DNA of 64,000 bases from Mucilaginibacter geliditolerans. GTDB lineage: Bacteria; Bacteroidota; Bacteroidia; Sphingobacteriales; Sphingobacteriaceae. The notes under the pieces are model-generated. The model was not told where the DNA came from and searched no databases. It saw only the letters and a program-made list of their open reading frames with translations. The DNA lies in NCBI RefSeq assembly GCF_014200495.1, contig NZ_JACHBY010000014.1, positions 1 through 64,000 of the forward strand. The letters are read 5' to 3'. Positions within the stretch are counted from its first letter, which is position 1. Each line of letters opens with the position of its first letter. Positions 30,495-39,240 of this stretch are shown here, in pieces. The position numbers were made by a program, and so were the translations under genes.

Positions 30495-31994
30495 ATGCCA
30501 TTGAATTTCAAGACCAACCGAAAACAATTTATTAGTCAGGTAGCCATGCTTGCCGCAGGTCTAACGGTTATGCCAAAATCGCTATTAAGGGCGGCAACTC
30601 CCTTAGATGATAGGGATTTTACCATGAATGAATGCGCCATCATCGATATGCATTGCCATCCCTCGATGAAGATGTTTTTGTGGGGAAAAAAATTCTGGAA
30701 TGCGCACTGGTCGGTCGGTAAGGGAGACAACCTCTTTCCAATGCAGGAAAACGAACGGCAGTTCAGTTTTGGTAATGTCAGGGGTATTATGGCTGCACAT
30801 TATCTTCTGGAGGCAGCTACAGAGCGGGAATGGCATACGTTGAAAGCGCTTTATCCCATTTTGAAAGTTATTCCTTTTCTTGGCCTTAATGAAAAAATCG
30901 AGCATGAAGATCCAACCAATTTTGATCAGGTGATGAAGATGATCACTATCCTTGAGGGCCAGATGGATGAAGAAAACAAAAGAAATACCGGAATCACCTA
31001 TAAAATTGCGAAAAACTTTGCGGAATATGAAGCGGCGCTTGATGATGTTTCAGGAAAAACTATCGCCATTGCCCATGCAATTGAAGGTGGGCACGCACTG
31101 GGCCGGGACCTGCCGATCTCGCATGAGCGTCAGCAAAAAATGGCAGCGGCGGGGGCTAAACGTCAGCGGATGTTTGTTCCACATTTGTCACCGGGCGACC
31201 CGTGGGACCCCTACATAACCAACCTTTTAAAATTCCATGAGAAAGGTGTTTGCCTGATGACGCTTTCACATTTTTTCCGGAATGATTTGGTATACCCTGT
31301 TGACGGCATATCACCTGATGCTAAGAAAACGCCGGGTATGGCCTGGGAATATACACCGGATCAGGACAGGGAGCTAACTGTTATCGGTGAAAAGGTGGTA
31401 GAAAAAATGCTGGAGATCGGCATGGTCGTAGACCTTACACATACGGCGCCTATGGCCAGGCACCAAGTTTTTTTGCTCAACCGGGAGGTGACTAAAAAAC
31501 GCATGGATAAAGGAAAGAATCCGAGGCCTGTTGTATTTACCCATACGGGTGCGCAACAGATTTATGAATATTATGACCAGGGGCATTACCCCTTTTATAA
31601 AGCGTATTGTGCCAGTGATGAAGAAATTGCGCTCATCGAAGAATGCAATGGCGTAATCGGTGTGATCGCTGAGGATTTCTGGCTTACTGGTGCCGACGCT
31701 AATTTGAAAAAGGAATTTCGACCGGCTCAGTTTCGCGATGGCATTTCGTATATCATCCAGACGATGAAGTATATAAATTCCAAAACAGAAAAAAAGAGAT
31801 TTGACAATATTGGGATCGGAACGGATTTTGACGGATTAGCAGATAATCCAAAGGATCTCTATAAAAACAAGCAAATAAAAGACTTGATTGACGCGATGAA
31901 ACGAGATCCGGAACTGAACATAGAGGGTGAAGATTTTATTTCAAAGATCACTTACAAGAATGCAAAGCGAGTTTTGAAGGACGGTTGGGGATAG
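30495..31994 (+). CDS. Membrane dipeptidase family protein (peptidase M19)
   Basis: Metal-dependent dipeptidase of the renal dipeptidase family. The zinc-binding motif DMHCHPS has His53 and His55, further metal-site segments are AIEGGHALGRD and FTHTGAQ, and GIGTDFDG is near the end. An N-terminal hydrophobic segment (about residues 11-30, FISQVAMLAAGLTVMPKSLL) suggests export or anchoring; there is no twin-arginine pair and no clear lipobox. The 499-residue length is longer than classic M19 enzymes because of extra loops in the first half. It stands alone between the SpvB remnant and the recombinase block. The natural peptide substrate is unknown. Confidence 0.82.
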   Translation: MPLNFKTNRKQFISQVAMLAAGLTVMPKSLLRAATPLDDRDFTMNECAIIDMHCHPSMKMFLWGKKFWNAHWSVGKGDNLFPMQENERQFSFGNVRGIMAAHYLLEAATEREWHTLKALYPILKVIPFLGLNEKIEHEDPTNFDQVMKMITILEGQMDEENKRNTGITYKIAKNFAEYEAALDDVSGKTIAIAHAIEGGHALGRDLPISHERQQKMAAAGAKRQRMFVPHLSPGDPWDPYITNLLKFHEKGVCLMTLSHFFRNDLVYPVDGISPDAKKTPGMAWEYTPDQDRELTVIGEKVVEKMLEIGMVVDLTHTAPMARHQVFLLNREVTKKRMDKGKNPRPVVFTHTGAQQIYEYYDQGHYPFYKAYCASDEEIALIEECNGVIGVIAEDFWLTGADANLKKEFRPAQFRDGISYIIQTMKYINSKTEKKRFDNIGIGTDFDGLADNPKDLYKNKQIKDLIDAMKRDPELNIEGEDFISKITYKNAKRVLKDGWG

Positions 31995-32295
31995 TTAAAA
32001 AAATAGCCCATTTTCAAACGACTTTTTCAAAAAGTTTTTTGATGTTTGAATTATATGCCAGCATGTAGAGGAGACGAACCCTTAAAAATTTCTGCTAAAT
32101 AGCAGCTAAAATCTGTAAATTTTGCAGAAAATGGTTCGAGCTTAGTCCGATTGGGGCTCCATCTCAAATCAATCGGAGCAGAGACGAAACTCGAACCACA
32201 TTTTGAATATTTGCAGCACCTAGCAAATAGTTTACTATTCAATTAGTTTTAACTGATTGCTAATAAAAAAGGTTTCGGATATGATCTTATCATCC

Positions 32296-32355
32296 TTTAA
32301 ATCAAAAACTGGGCAGACTCCCACCGTGTACAGAAGAAGTAAGATTATTGAATAG
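32296..32355 (+). pseudogene. 3' tail of an AraC-type regulator gene (short copy)
   Basis: The bases encode FKSKTGQTPTVYRRSKIIE and a stop, the last residues of an AraC/XylS DNA-binding domain. The first 48 bases (32296-32343) are a diverged direct repeat of 34394-34441, the corresponding part of the longer AraC remnant. The two copies enclose the recombinase at 32537, as expected when an element integrates into the 3' end of a protein-coding gene. Confidence 0.65.
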
Positions 32356-32475
32356 TTATTCGCATGTGGCCTTTATATAACAGATCTTTCTTTTGTGTAT
32401 AATTCGTATTTTAACATTGTAGGTTCCATCTCTTTTTCTTTGATTTTTTAAAATTTTAGTTGCTACTGTAGCCAT
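32356..32475 (-). pseudogene. Recombinase N-terminal remnant
   Basis: From 32475 leftwards an ATG opens a 39-codon frame: MATVATKILKNQRKRDGTYN, then VKIRIIHKRKICYIKA and a stop. This matches the first 37 or so residues of the intact recombinase at 33844 (MATIREVILSNQQKEDGTYN). The frame closes one base from the AraC tail, so the rest of that recombinase was lost at this junction. It shows that a second, related element once stood here. Confidence 0.7.
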
Positions 32476-32536
32476 ATTTATAATTTAATGTAAAGGGGAC
32501 AAAAGTATTTGTTCCCTTTACATGGCTTAGCAAAAA

Positions 32537-33844
32537 TTACTTAAACTTTAAATTTAGATGGGATATCGGTACCAGTTTGCACTCGTTGTGTTTATAATCG
32601 GTTAGTAGTCGAATAACTGATTCCTGAAGTTCATCGATAATGCCCCAATTTTTTGAAATATAAATATCAGTGACAGAATTTGTTTGGTCTTTATGATTTA
32701 AAGCTAGTCCCACGTCATCCTTACTATATCTGCATTTATTACGTGCCCAATCAGCAAAGGCATGACGAGCATCATAAAATTCAAGATTTGGAATTGCCAA
32801 TTTTACACCTATTTCCCGTAATCCCTTACTTAAGGCTCGGTCAAGATTATTATGGGTACTGTATCTTAATTGAAGTTTTCCAGCATATTTTGAATATAAT
32901 GATGTTGCAATTTCAGGAATAGAGATGCTGATAAATGCTCTGTCCTGTCTTCTTGACTTTGTTTTTGAACGATTATAGTTGACTCGGTCATGTAGAACTT
33001 TATCAGGTGTCAGCTTATGGAGGTCTACCGCATTCATACCGCATAGGTAAAAACTTAACATAAAAAGATCCCTTGCTAATTCCATTCTACTATTTGGCAG
33101 CACATCAAAATCCCTAATTGATATAAGCTGTTCAATAATTAATTTAGGTTTATTCCTCTCGGTAACATTAACAAGTTTGTATTTTTTGAAAGGGTAGTGT
33201 TTTACTATTGCGATTTCCAAGTCTTCATCGTTGTAATGATCCTTAATGTTGTTAAACAGGATTCGTAAATCTCGCATATGGTTATGGAGCCCTGTATCAC
33301 TCAAACCCGGAACTGTCCGAAAATGTGGTTTAAACTGATTAGTGCGTTCTAACTTTCTTTCAGAGCGTAGGTACTTTTCATATTCAAGTAACGTCTTCGC
33401 ACGAATTTCTGTAATTGGCACAAAGTCTGATTTAAAATAGTCAACCAAGCTATTAATAACTGTACGCATATTTGAAGCACTCGCTTTTCTACCAGCCGCA
33501 TTTAATTCCTCAACTTTTTTGCGGCCAAACTCGATTACATTGACTTGATCTGCAGCGGTTACGTCATTATTTGTTAAATAGTTAATTAAACGTGACATAT
33601 TATATAATTCCAGCTTAGGTCCAAGTTCACTAATCTTGGTTCGATAACCATCAATCACTGGATTGATAGCTCTTAAAATGATAGGATCTTTAATAGTGTT
33701 ATCCTTTCGTAACTGGTTTTGCCTAATAAAATGCTGAGTTTTTAGGTAATAGACCTTCCTTTGGTGAATAACTCGAATTTTGACATTGTAAGTACCATCC
33801 TCTTTTTGTTGATTTGATAAAATCACTTCCCGTATAGTAGCCAT
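32537..33844 (-). CDS. Tyrosine recombinase/integrase (copy 2)
   Basis: The 435-residue product is related to the recombinases at 25651 and 50110 but is more divergent. It starts MATIREVILSNQQKEDGTYN (arm-binding domain), has a SAM-like middle domain (DTGLHNHMRDLRILFNNIKDHY) and a catalytic domain with FYDARHAFADWARN (Arg-His) and nucleophile Tyr in VTDIYISKNW. Box I is again DLFMLSFYLCGMNAVD with Cys in place of the usual Arg. It is read towards the short AraC tail. With the AraC repeats it makes a mini-element of about 2.1 kb, oriented opposite to the other two recombinases. Confidence 0.9.
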   Translation of the reverse strand: MATIREVILSNQQKEDGTYNVKIRVIHQRKVYYLKTQHFIRQNQLRKDNTIKDPIILRAINPVIDGYRTKISELGPKLELYNMSRLINYLTNNDVTAADQVNVIEFGRKKVEELNAAGRKASASNMRTVINSLVDYFKSDFVPITEIRAKTLLEYEKYLRSERKLERTNQFKPHFRTVPGLSDTGLHNHMRDLRILFNNIKDHYNDEDLEIAIVKHYPFKKYKLVNVTERNKPKLIIEQLISIRDFDVLPNSRMELARDLFMLSFYLCGMNAVDLHKLTPDKVLHDRVNYNRSKTKSRRQDRAFISISIPEIATSLYSKYAGKLQLRYSTHNNLDRALSKGLREIGVKLAIPNLEFYDARHAFADWARNKCRYSKDDVGLALNHKDQTNSVTDIYISKNWGIIDELQESVIRLLTDYKHNECKLVPISHLNLKFK

Positions 33845-34066
33845 AAATAAAAAAATTTAGCGACTGAAACCTTATAAACTTTGATAAAAGGTTACAGTTA
33901 GTTTAATAAAAAAACTATTGAATTGCTAAATCCCTTGATTAGCACACATGGAAGAGTGACACAAATATAAATCTAAAAATTGAAAAGTCAATAAAAAGCC
34001 GACCACTGGATGCAAAATTTGCAGATGGAAAAGAGATCCACTTGGCGGTAAGTCGCTGGTTATTAT

Positions 34067-34235
34067 TTGATAAATAATGATGGGCAGGTACTACATGGAC
34101 AACTTTACCCTTTTTCTCTAACTGGTCGGTTTGACCAATCGTAACGACAAAGCCTTCATCAGCATTGAAAAATGTAAGTGCTTCGACTACACCGTCCAAT
34201 TCCCGGTTGATATTATCAGGGCTCGCTCGGTATTG
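34067..34235 (-). pseudogene. C-terminal remnant of a DUF4143-type ATPase
   Basis: On the minus strand VVEALTFFNADEGFVVTIGQ, followed by KVVHVVPAHHYL, resembles the final segment of AAA-type ATPases that end in DUF4143. No ATPase domain is present upstream, because the sequence changes to the AraC remnant on the other strand at about 34256. Only about 55 residues survive. The identification rests on a short match. Confidence 0.4.
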
Positions 34236-34255
34236 TTTAATCAGTTTAAAAATTA

Positions 34256-34453
34256 GTGCATGAAACACCGTTAAACTATCTTACGAACTGGCGCATGAGG
34301 CATGCCCAGAAGTTATTAATGATGGATAAAAGCAATATATCCGAAATTGCAGCAAATGTCGGTTATCAGTCGGAAGCGGCTTTTAACCGGATATTTAAAT
34401 CAAAAACAGGGCAAACTCCCGCAGTATACAGAAGAAGTAAGTTTTTGAAATGA
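34256..34453 (+). pseudogene. C-terminal part of an AraC/XylS-family regulator
   Basis: The 65 residues (ETPLNYLTNWRMRHAQKLL, then MDKSNISEIAANVGYQSEAA and FNRIFKSKTGQTPAVYRR) are the second half of an AraC DNA-binding domain, including the last helix-turn-helix. The sensor domain and the first helix-turn-helix are missing, so it is a remnant. It lies 140 bases before the luciferase-like monooxygenase gene, which it may once have regulated. Its last 48 coding bases recur at 32296. Confidence 0.8.
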
Positions 34454-34592
34454 TTCTCAGCTATCGTTTTTCATCAATAGTTATGAGTCTAATCGAGCAG
34501 CTCGGTGCTTATATCGAAGATCATTATTACTAATCTGTGACCCGAGCGGACTACCCGGATGATTACATTTGCTTGTAATATTTAAGTAATTG

Positions 34593-35615
34593 ATGAAGAA
34601 AATAGGATTTTTATCATTCGGGCACTGGTCTGACCATCCCTCGTATCAAACCCGTACCGCGGGCGATACTTTGCTGCAGTCGATCGACTTGGCTATTGCC
34701 GCGGAAGAAATAGGTTTGGACGGGGCCTATTTCCGGGTTCATCATTTTGCACGCCAACTGGCTTCTCCATTTCCTTTGCTTTCGGCTATTGGTGCCAAAA
34801 CCAGCAAAATAGAAATCGGGACCGGTGTTATAGATATGCGTTATGAAAACCCGCTATATATGGTGGAAGATGCCGGCGCTGCTGACTTAATCTCTGGTGG
34901 ACGATTACAATTAGGCATAAGTCGCGGGTCGCCCGAGCAAGTAATTGAGGGGTGGCGTTATTTCGGCTATGAACCTGCTGAAGGGGAAACCGATGCAGAG
35001 ATGGGACGACAAAAAGCTTTGGAGTTTTTGGATAAATTAAAAGGTAATGGATTTGCCCGCCCTAACCCTAATCCGATGTTCCCGAATCCGCCGGGCTTGT
35101 TACGCTTGGAGCCGCATTCGGATGGACTGCGGGAACGTATATGGTGGGGAGCCGGCTCTAATGCAACTGCGGTTTGGGCGGCCGAGAACGGCATGAACCT
35201 GCAAAGTTCTACTTTGAAGTTTGACGAAAGCGGCAAACCCTTCCATATCCAACAGGCCGAACAGATCGGGTTGTATAAAGAAGCCTGGAAAAAAGCAGGG
35301 CACCAGCGAGAGCCAAGGGTTTCGGTAAGCCGTTCTGTTTTTGCACTGGTAAATGAGCAGGATAGGTATTATTTCGGACAGCAAGGAAAGGGGTCTGATA
35401 GCTTTGGTTACATTGAAGCTGATCAACGGGCAGTCTTCGGCAAGAGCTATGCAGCCGAACCAGATCAGCTCATTAAAGAATTGGCGCAGGACGAAGCGAT
35501 CAAGGAAGCGGATACTGTGCTCCTGACTATACCGAACACTTTGGGTGTTGATTACAATATCCATGTGTTATCTGCTATTTTGGAGCATGTTGCCCCTGCA
35601 CTGGGTTGGCGATGA
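34593..35615 (+). CDS. LLM-class flavin-dependent oxidoreductase (luciferase-like monooxygenase)
   Basis: A 340-residue cytoplasmic TIM-barrel enzyme of the bacterial luciferase-like family, which uses reduced flavin (FMNH2 or F420) to oxidise small organic substrates. Typical segments are EEIGLDGAYFRVHHFA near the start, KIEIGTGVIDMRYENPLYMVEDAGAAD-type family text (split across about residues 70-95), GRLQLGISRGSPEQ and IWWGAGSNATAVWAAENG. I start it at ATG 34593; a TTG at 34590 is in frame. It follows an AraC remnant and precedes a dispersed repeat at 35638. Substrate unknown. Confidence 0.85.
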   Translation: MKKIGFLSFGHWSDHPSYQTRTAGDTLLQSIDLAIAAEEIGLDGAYFRVHHFARQLASPFPLLSAIGAKTSKIEIGTGVIDMRYENPLYMVEDAGAADLISGGRLQLGISRGSPEQVIEGWRYFGYEPAEGETDAEMGRQKALEFLDKLKGNGFARPNPNPMFPNPPGLLRLEPHSDGLRERIWWGAGSNATAVWAAENGMNLQSSTLKFDESGKPFHIQQAEQIGLYKEAWKKAGHQREPRVSVSRSVFALVNEQDRYYFGQQGKGSDSFGYIEADQRAVFGKSYAAEPDQLIKELAQDEAIKEADTVLLTIPNTLGVDYNIHVLSAILEHVAPALGWR

Positions 35616-35637
35616 ATAAGTCTATCACCATAATTTC

Positions 35638-35716
35638 TGGTTAAATAACGGACTGAAGTATTATAAATGACTCATTTGATGCCAAATACAATTTTATTCG
35701 ATAGTAAAATACAATT
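35638..35716. repeat. Dispersed repeat, copy 1
   Basis: About 79 bases starting TGGTTAAATAAC and ending GTAAAATACAATT, which align with 44475-44555. Each copy follows the stop codon of an oxidoreductase gene. The middle is an imperfect palindrome (AAATGA C TCATTT) that is perfect in the second copy. Confidence 0.6.
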
Positions 35717-35815
35717 GATTTCTACAGAATCGTATTCTCAAGTTTTGAGTAACAGATTAATAAATGATTCGAAAAACGCATATTTGAATATTGTTTATAT
35801 GGAAAAACATCAAAA

Positions 35816-35965
35816 ATGAATTACAGCATATCATTCTCTGAGATGAACAAACTGGCTCTGGCAATCAACGCAAAAAAGCCCCAAATTTCCTTAGAGGATA
35901 TGAGAAGGCAAGTGTCTCAGTTGAAAAGCAGCAGTGTTTCAAAGACGAAGAAACAACAGCGCTAA
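35816..35965 (+). CDS. Possible 49-residue hypothetical protein
   Basis: A short open frame from ATG 35816 (MNYSISFSEMNKLALAINAK, then KPQISLEDMRRQVSQLKSSS) ending KKQQR. The composition is charged and hydrophilic, with no signal peptide or known motif. It sits in the 405-base gap between the monooxygenase gene and the AbiE toxin gene, on the opposite strand to the latter. It could be a remnant of a larger gene or a chance frame. Confidence 0.25.
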   Translation: MNYSISFSEMNKLALAINAKKPQISLEDMRRQVSQLKSSSVSKTKKQQR

Positions 35966-36021
35966 TAGCTTTTGCCAATCGTATTATAGGATCGTGTTAC
36001 AAGTTTGCATTTATGCCATCG

Positions 36022-36972
36022 CTATAACTGGTCAATATACTGATGAATCCTAGCCAACAACTGATCAAAATCGGGTTGGCCGGCATAATATAGCGCTGCG
36101 GTGTCCGCGTATCTTTTTTTATAGGAAGTCCTGAGCTGTGCATCATTTAAGAGAAAAGCTTCGTTTTTATTCACTGGGATAGCTAAATCGGGTTTGGGGA
36201 AACGATCTTCTTTGTGTGCTAAATACTCGGGCGTTCCGATAAATGCCTGTACGTCTTCGCGGCCTAATAAACTGTAGACATCATAATATTGGCGCATAAA
36301 GTTTACGCCGGTATTGCCGGTTTCCCTTTCCCTGCGAAATTTTGTGGCGATGGTTTGCAACTTTTCTACGAATGTATAGCCGGGGTTGTAGCAGGCGATA
36401 TCCTTAGCTCGATTATCGATAATCTCAACACCTTGCGCAACTGCCCGGTCGTAGGCCCAGGAACTGATCGTTAATTTTTCATTAGGAGTAACCCGGTCAA
36501 AACCTGCTTCCAAAAGTATTCCCGCCTTTATTCCTTCCACCTGGTCAATAAGGTTGCCGTAATACAGGCGTATCCCACCGCTGGAATATGACTTGGTATT
36601 ATCGAAATCGGTATCACGTTCCACCTGCACAATACCTTCGATGCTAATATCCGCTGCCAGCCAGTCATAAAAATTCTTACGGGCAGCAACGTTGGCCGGC
36701 TTTTCATTTTTGGGATTCTCGTTCACTTTTTGATCTTCCGGCGGCTTAATATGGATATCAATATCTTCCGAGAACCTTTCAATGATCTTGTAACCTTTTG
36801 AAAGCGAAGTACCGCCTTTTAGTTCAAAATCATATTCTTGTGACTTCAGACCATACAGTACATGCATGATCCAATAGTCTTTTTCGATTAAGGCCGCCTG
36901 TATGTCGGTTTCGCTCTCCAGTATGCGGAGTAATTCGCGGAATTCAGGATGTTGGTGAAGGTATCCAGCCAT
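36022..36972 (-). CDS. abiEii: AbiEii-type nucleotidyltransferase toxin
   Basis: Toxin of an AbiE-like (type IV) toxin-antitoxin pair. Such proteins are nucleotidyltransferases that block growth, and the original AbiE causes abortive phage infection. The 316-residue product has the entry motif IEKDYW (29-34), the nucleotidyltransferase signature LKGGTSLSKGY (51-61) and the metal-binding RFSEDIDIHI (66-75). The C-terminal helical part includes FVEKLQTIATKF and FMRQYYDVYSLL, conserved in the family. It starts four bases after the antitoxin stop codon, so the pair is translated from one mRNA with the antitoxin first. Confidence 0.88.
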   Translation of the reverse strand: MAGYLHQHPEFRELLRILESETDIQAALIEKDYWIMHVLYGLKSQEYDFELKGGTSLSKGYKIIERFSEDIDIHIKPPEDQKVNENPKNEKPANVAARKNFYDWLAADISIEGIVQVERDTDFDNTKSYSSGGIRLYYGNLIDQVEGIKAGILLEAGFDRVTPNEKLTISSWAYDRAVAQGVEIIDNRAKDIACYNPGYTFVEKLQTIATKFRRERETGNTGVNFMRQYYDVYSLLGREDVQAFIGTPEYLAHKEDRFPKPDLAIPVNKNEAFLLNDAQLRTSYKKRYADTAALYYAGQPDFDQLLARIHQYIDQL

Positions 36973-36976
36973 AGTT

Positions 36977-37567
36977 TTATGCTAAAACCGGTGCCAGCAA
37001 ACGTTTAGCTTTGCCGTTGCCGTAATGATCGAGTGCATGCCGTAGTTCAGTCTTGTTCATGTTACCGGCTTTGGATAGAACATTGTTTTTTATCTGTTGC
37101 TGATCTTCTGCCAATCGGTCTAAACTGCCAGCCAGGTCGACAAGTAAAAATTCAGGTGTCAACTTTTCAGGAAAATGATGTTTCACTTGAAAATCAAAGG
37201 TGCGGTTACCCAGTTTGAATTTCCCATGCCGCTTATGATTGTAGACAGTGCGCTGATTATAGAGTTGTGTCGTCCCCACACCCAGCGCATTGTATAGATT
37301 TGGTGAGGTCATTAAAAAACGATCATCTTTCAGAAAGGAACGAACCAAGGCTTCTTCTTCCGGCGGTGTTTGACCAAATGCTGAATTTTGGGGATAATAA
37401 TAAACGCCCTGAGATAGCTTTTGCAATACACCTTCTTCCAATAAGGCATGCAAGTGCCTGTCTACCGACCGCGACCATTTAACGAGGTCGTTCCTTCGGT
37501 AAACCCTACCTTTCTGCAAATGCATTTTAAGTTGTTCCAGCGCCGACATTGCTAATATTTTTTTCAA
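36977..37567 (-). CDS. abiEi: AbiEi-type antitoxin (DUF6088-like winged-helix protein)
   Basis: Antitoxin partner of the nucleotidyltransferase encoded immediately downstream. The N-terminal winged helix (YRRNDLVKWSRSVDRHLHAL, then LEEGVLQKLSQGVYYYP) would bind DNA and repress its own operon. The middle segment (FLMTSPNLYNALGVGTTQLY) is typical of AbiEi/DUF6088 proteins. Length 196 is normal. The start could be at ATG 37567 or six codons later at MSALEQL. A small inverted repeat (CTCTTTTGCAAGAG, 37585-37598) just upstream could be part of the operator. Confidence 0.85.
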   Translation of the reverse strand: MKKILAMSALEQLKMHLQKGRVYRRNDLVKWSRSVDRHLHALLEEGVLQKLSQGVYYYPQNSAFGQTPPEEEALVRSFLKDDRFLMTSPNLYNALGVGTTQLYNQRTVYNHKRHGKFKLGNRTFDFQVKHHFPEKLTPEFLLVDLAGSLDRLAEDQQQIKNNVLSKAGNMNKTELRHALDHYGNGKAKRLLAPVLA

Positions 37568-37652
37568 AGTTCGACATAAATCAACTCTTTTGCAAGAGAA
37601 ATTATTGAAAATTCATGCATGTATTTCTAAGGTTTATTACCTTATGTGAGTA

Positions 37653-37671
37653 TGTTATAAATGTGTTACAG
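37653..37671 (+). repeat. Island repeat copy 2
   Basis: TGTTATAAATGTGTTACAG, matching the consensus TGTTAYRRWTRTGTTACAG. It lies between the AbiE pair and the TetR/MFS block, marking a module border. Confidence 0.55.
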
Positions 37672-37719
37672 TCGATTTTTATTTTTCAAAAGTTTAGAGA
37701 TGTCACAGTAAAATAATAA

Positions 37720-37735
37720 TTGAACAGTTGTTCAA
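37720..37735. promoter_or_regulatory. TetR-type operator, copy 1
   Basis: TTGAACAGTTGTTCAA has perfect 7-base arms around a two-base centre. The same 16-base element, read on the other strand, recurs with one change at 38439-38454. It lies just upstream of the first TetR gene and its -7 element, as expected for an autoregulated repressor. Confidence 0.7.
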
Positions 37736-37764
37736 AAATTATGTTCAATTTTCTATTATCTTTC

Positions 37765-37772
37765 TACCTTTG
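37765..37772 (+). promoter_or_regulatory. Bacteroidota -7 promoter element (TACCTTTG)
   Basis: TACCTTTG fits the Bacteroidota consensus TAnnTTTG and lies 32 bases before the TetR start codon at 37804. A clean TTTG at the -33 position is not present. Confidence 0.5.
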
Positions 37773-37803
37773 ATGCGTACATTAGTTTGGACAGCACAAT
37801 AAA

Positions 37804-38421
37804 ATGAAAATGGAAACGAAATTAGACGAGTCAACAGAAGCGAAGATAAAGGAGGCAGCCAGAATTGTCTTTACGCAAAAAGGTTATGATTCAGCAAAAG
37901 TGCGGGACATAGCAAAGGAAGCCGACATCAGTGTTTCATTGTTGAACTACTACTTCAGAAGTAAGGAGAAATTGTTTCTTTTGTGCATGGCGGAAAATTT
38001 ACAACGCCTATTAGCCGGTGACGAACCTATCCTTAACGATGAGTCGACCACGATAATAGAAAAAGTTCAAAAGTTAGTCGTACTGCATATGGATATGTTA
38101 TTAGAAAATCCTGATTTTCCGACGTTCGTCGTCAATGAAATGTTATCAGGAAGCTCAGATTTGCCGGAAATCCAACAACGTATAGATGTGATGGCAAATT
38201 CGGTTTTGGCCAAACAGCTGATGGCTTTAAAAAATGAAGGGAAACTGGAAATGTATCCGATGCAGCTGGTAATGAATGTTGCGGGGATGATGTTATTCCC
38301 ATTTTTGGCCAGGCCGCGATTGGTTAAAAACTGCGGAATTAACGATATGGAATTTTACCAAATGATACAAGAACGCAAAAAGATGATACCCCTCTGGATC
38401 GCGCAAATCATAGGGGTCTAA
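37804..38421 (+). CDS. TetR/AcrR-family transcriptional regulator
   Basis: Repressor with an N-terminal helix-turn-helix (AARIVFTQKGYDSAKVRDIA, then KEADISVSLLNYYFRSKEKL), followed by a variable ligand-binding domain that ends at residue 205. It starts at ATG 37804, with ATG 37810 as an alternative. Matching palindromes before and after this gene (37720 and 38439) suggest it represses itself and the following TetR-MFS unit. The ligand is unknown; the adjacent DHA2 pump suggests a toxic small molecule. Confidence 0.85.
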   Translation: MKMETKLDESTEAKIKEAARIVFTQKGYDSAKVRDIAKEADISVSLLNYYFRSKEKLFLLCMAENLQRLLAGDEPILNDESTTIIEKVQKLVVLHMDMLLENPDFPTFVVNEMLSGSSDLPEIQQRIDVMANSVLAKQLMALKNEGKLEMYPMQLVMNVAGMMLFPFLARPRLVKNCGINDMEFYQMIQERKKMIPLWIAQIIGV

Positions 38422-38438
38422 ATTTTTTTGCCATAAAA

Positions 38439-38454
38439 TTGAACAACTGTTCAG
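38439..38454. promoter_or_regulatory. TetR-type operator, copy 2
   Basis: TTGAACAACTGTTCAG, the reverse complement of the site at 37720 except for one base. It lies between the two tetR genes, 51 bases before the second start codon, with an extra half-site GAACA just downstream. Confidence 0.65.
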
Positions 38455-38505
38455 AACAATATTTTAGAACAGAGCGACAAATTGGTATTAAGCTCGAATA
38501 AGAAA

Positions 38506-39132
38506 ATGGAAAATAACCAGCGAAAAAAAATACAGATAGCTGCAGCAAAATTATTTGTTCAGAAAGGATTTCATGCAACAAGTATTAGGCAAGTTGGCAA
38601 AGCGGCGGGCGTAAACAGCTCCATGATCTCTTATTATTTTAAGTCAAAAGAGCTTTTGCTGCTCTCCATTTTTGAACCGTCAATTCACGATATGGAAACG
38701 ATCAAGTCACACCTGGCAGACAGCAGTAGTACAGCAATGCTTCAACTGTTTTACATGATTGACTTTTACACGGAAAGGGTAATGACTGACGATACCGGCA
38801 TTTATTTAATGCTTCAGGAACAATCGTTCAGGAGTATAGAAGGATCAACCAACCTGTTGGATCAAATCAAAGAACAGCAATTTGCTTTATTTCAGGGCAT
38901 TGTTAATGTAGGGATACAAAAAGAGGCGTTCAGGCAGGATGTGAATACCAGGATGATTTTTTATACCCTGATTGGCACCATCCGGTACATTATTATCGAA
39001 CATAAAGGATTATGGCTTCAACAAAACCTGCCGGCATACCAGGAAATTTTTCGGAAGGCTATGACAGATGCCAACGCCTATCTCAAATCTCTTTTAGTAA
39101 AAATGCTTTTGCCCGAAACTCAACCGCGTTAA
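38506..39132 (+). CDS. TetR/AcrR-family transcriptional regulator
   Basis: Second TetR-type repressor, distinct from the first. Its helix-turn-helix is AAAKLFVQKGFHATSIRQVG followed by KAAGVNSSMISYYFKSKELL. The C-terminal domain carries FYTERVMTDDTGIYLMLQEQ, typical of a CecR-like ligand domain. I start it at ATG 38506 (MENNQRKK); a TTG at 38482 would add eight residues. It lies 108 bases before the MFS gene. Two TetR regulators in front of one pump suggests layered control. Confidence 0.83.
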   Translation: MENNQRKKIQIAAAKLFVQKGFHATSIRQVGKAAGVNSSMISYYFKSKELLLLSIFEPSIHDMETIKSHLADSSSTAMLQLFYMIDFYTERVMTDDTGIYLMLQEQSFRSIEGSTNLLDQIKEQQFALFQGIVNVGIQKEAFRQDVNTRMIFYTLIGTIRYIIIEHKGLWLQQNLPAYQEIFRKAMTDANAYLKSLLVKMLLPETQPR

Positions 39133-39240
39133 AAGCCACCGCACCATCGAGATGCAGGACGGGCATATTATCGATCACAATAAAAAAATTGACAAATAAC
39201 ATAAATACATTTTTAAAAGCATTATTAAAAATTAAGAAAA

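Noticed and set aside
32051..32242. 63-codon minus-strand frame after the dipeptidase gene
   Set aside because: No motif and no sign of a start region; the stretch looks like non-coding debris near the araC remnant.
39012..39240. 76-residue N-terminal extension of the MFS transporter
   Set aside because: It overlaps the preceding TetR gene, lacks membrane character, and the family begins at the ATG at 39241.
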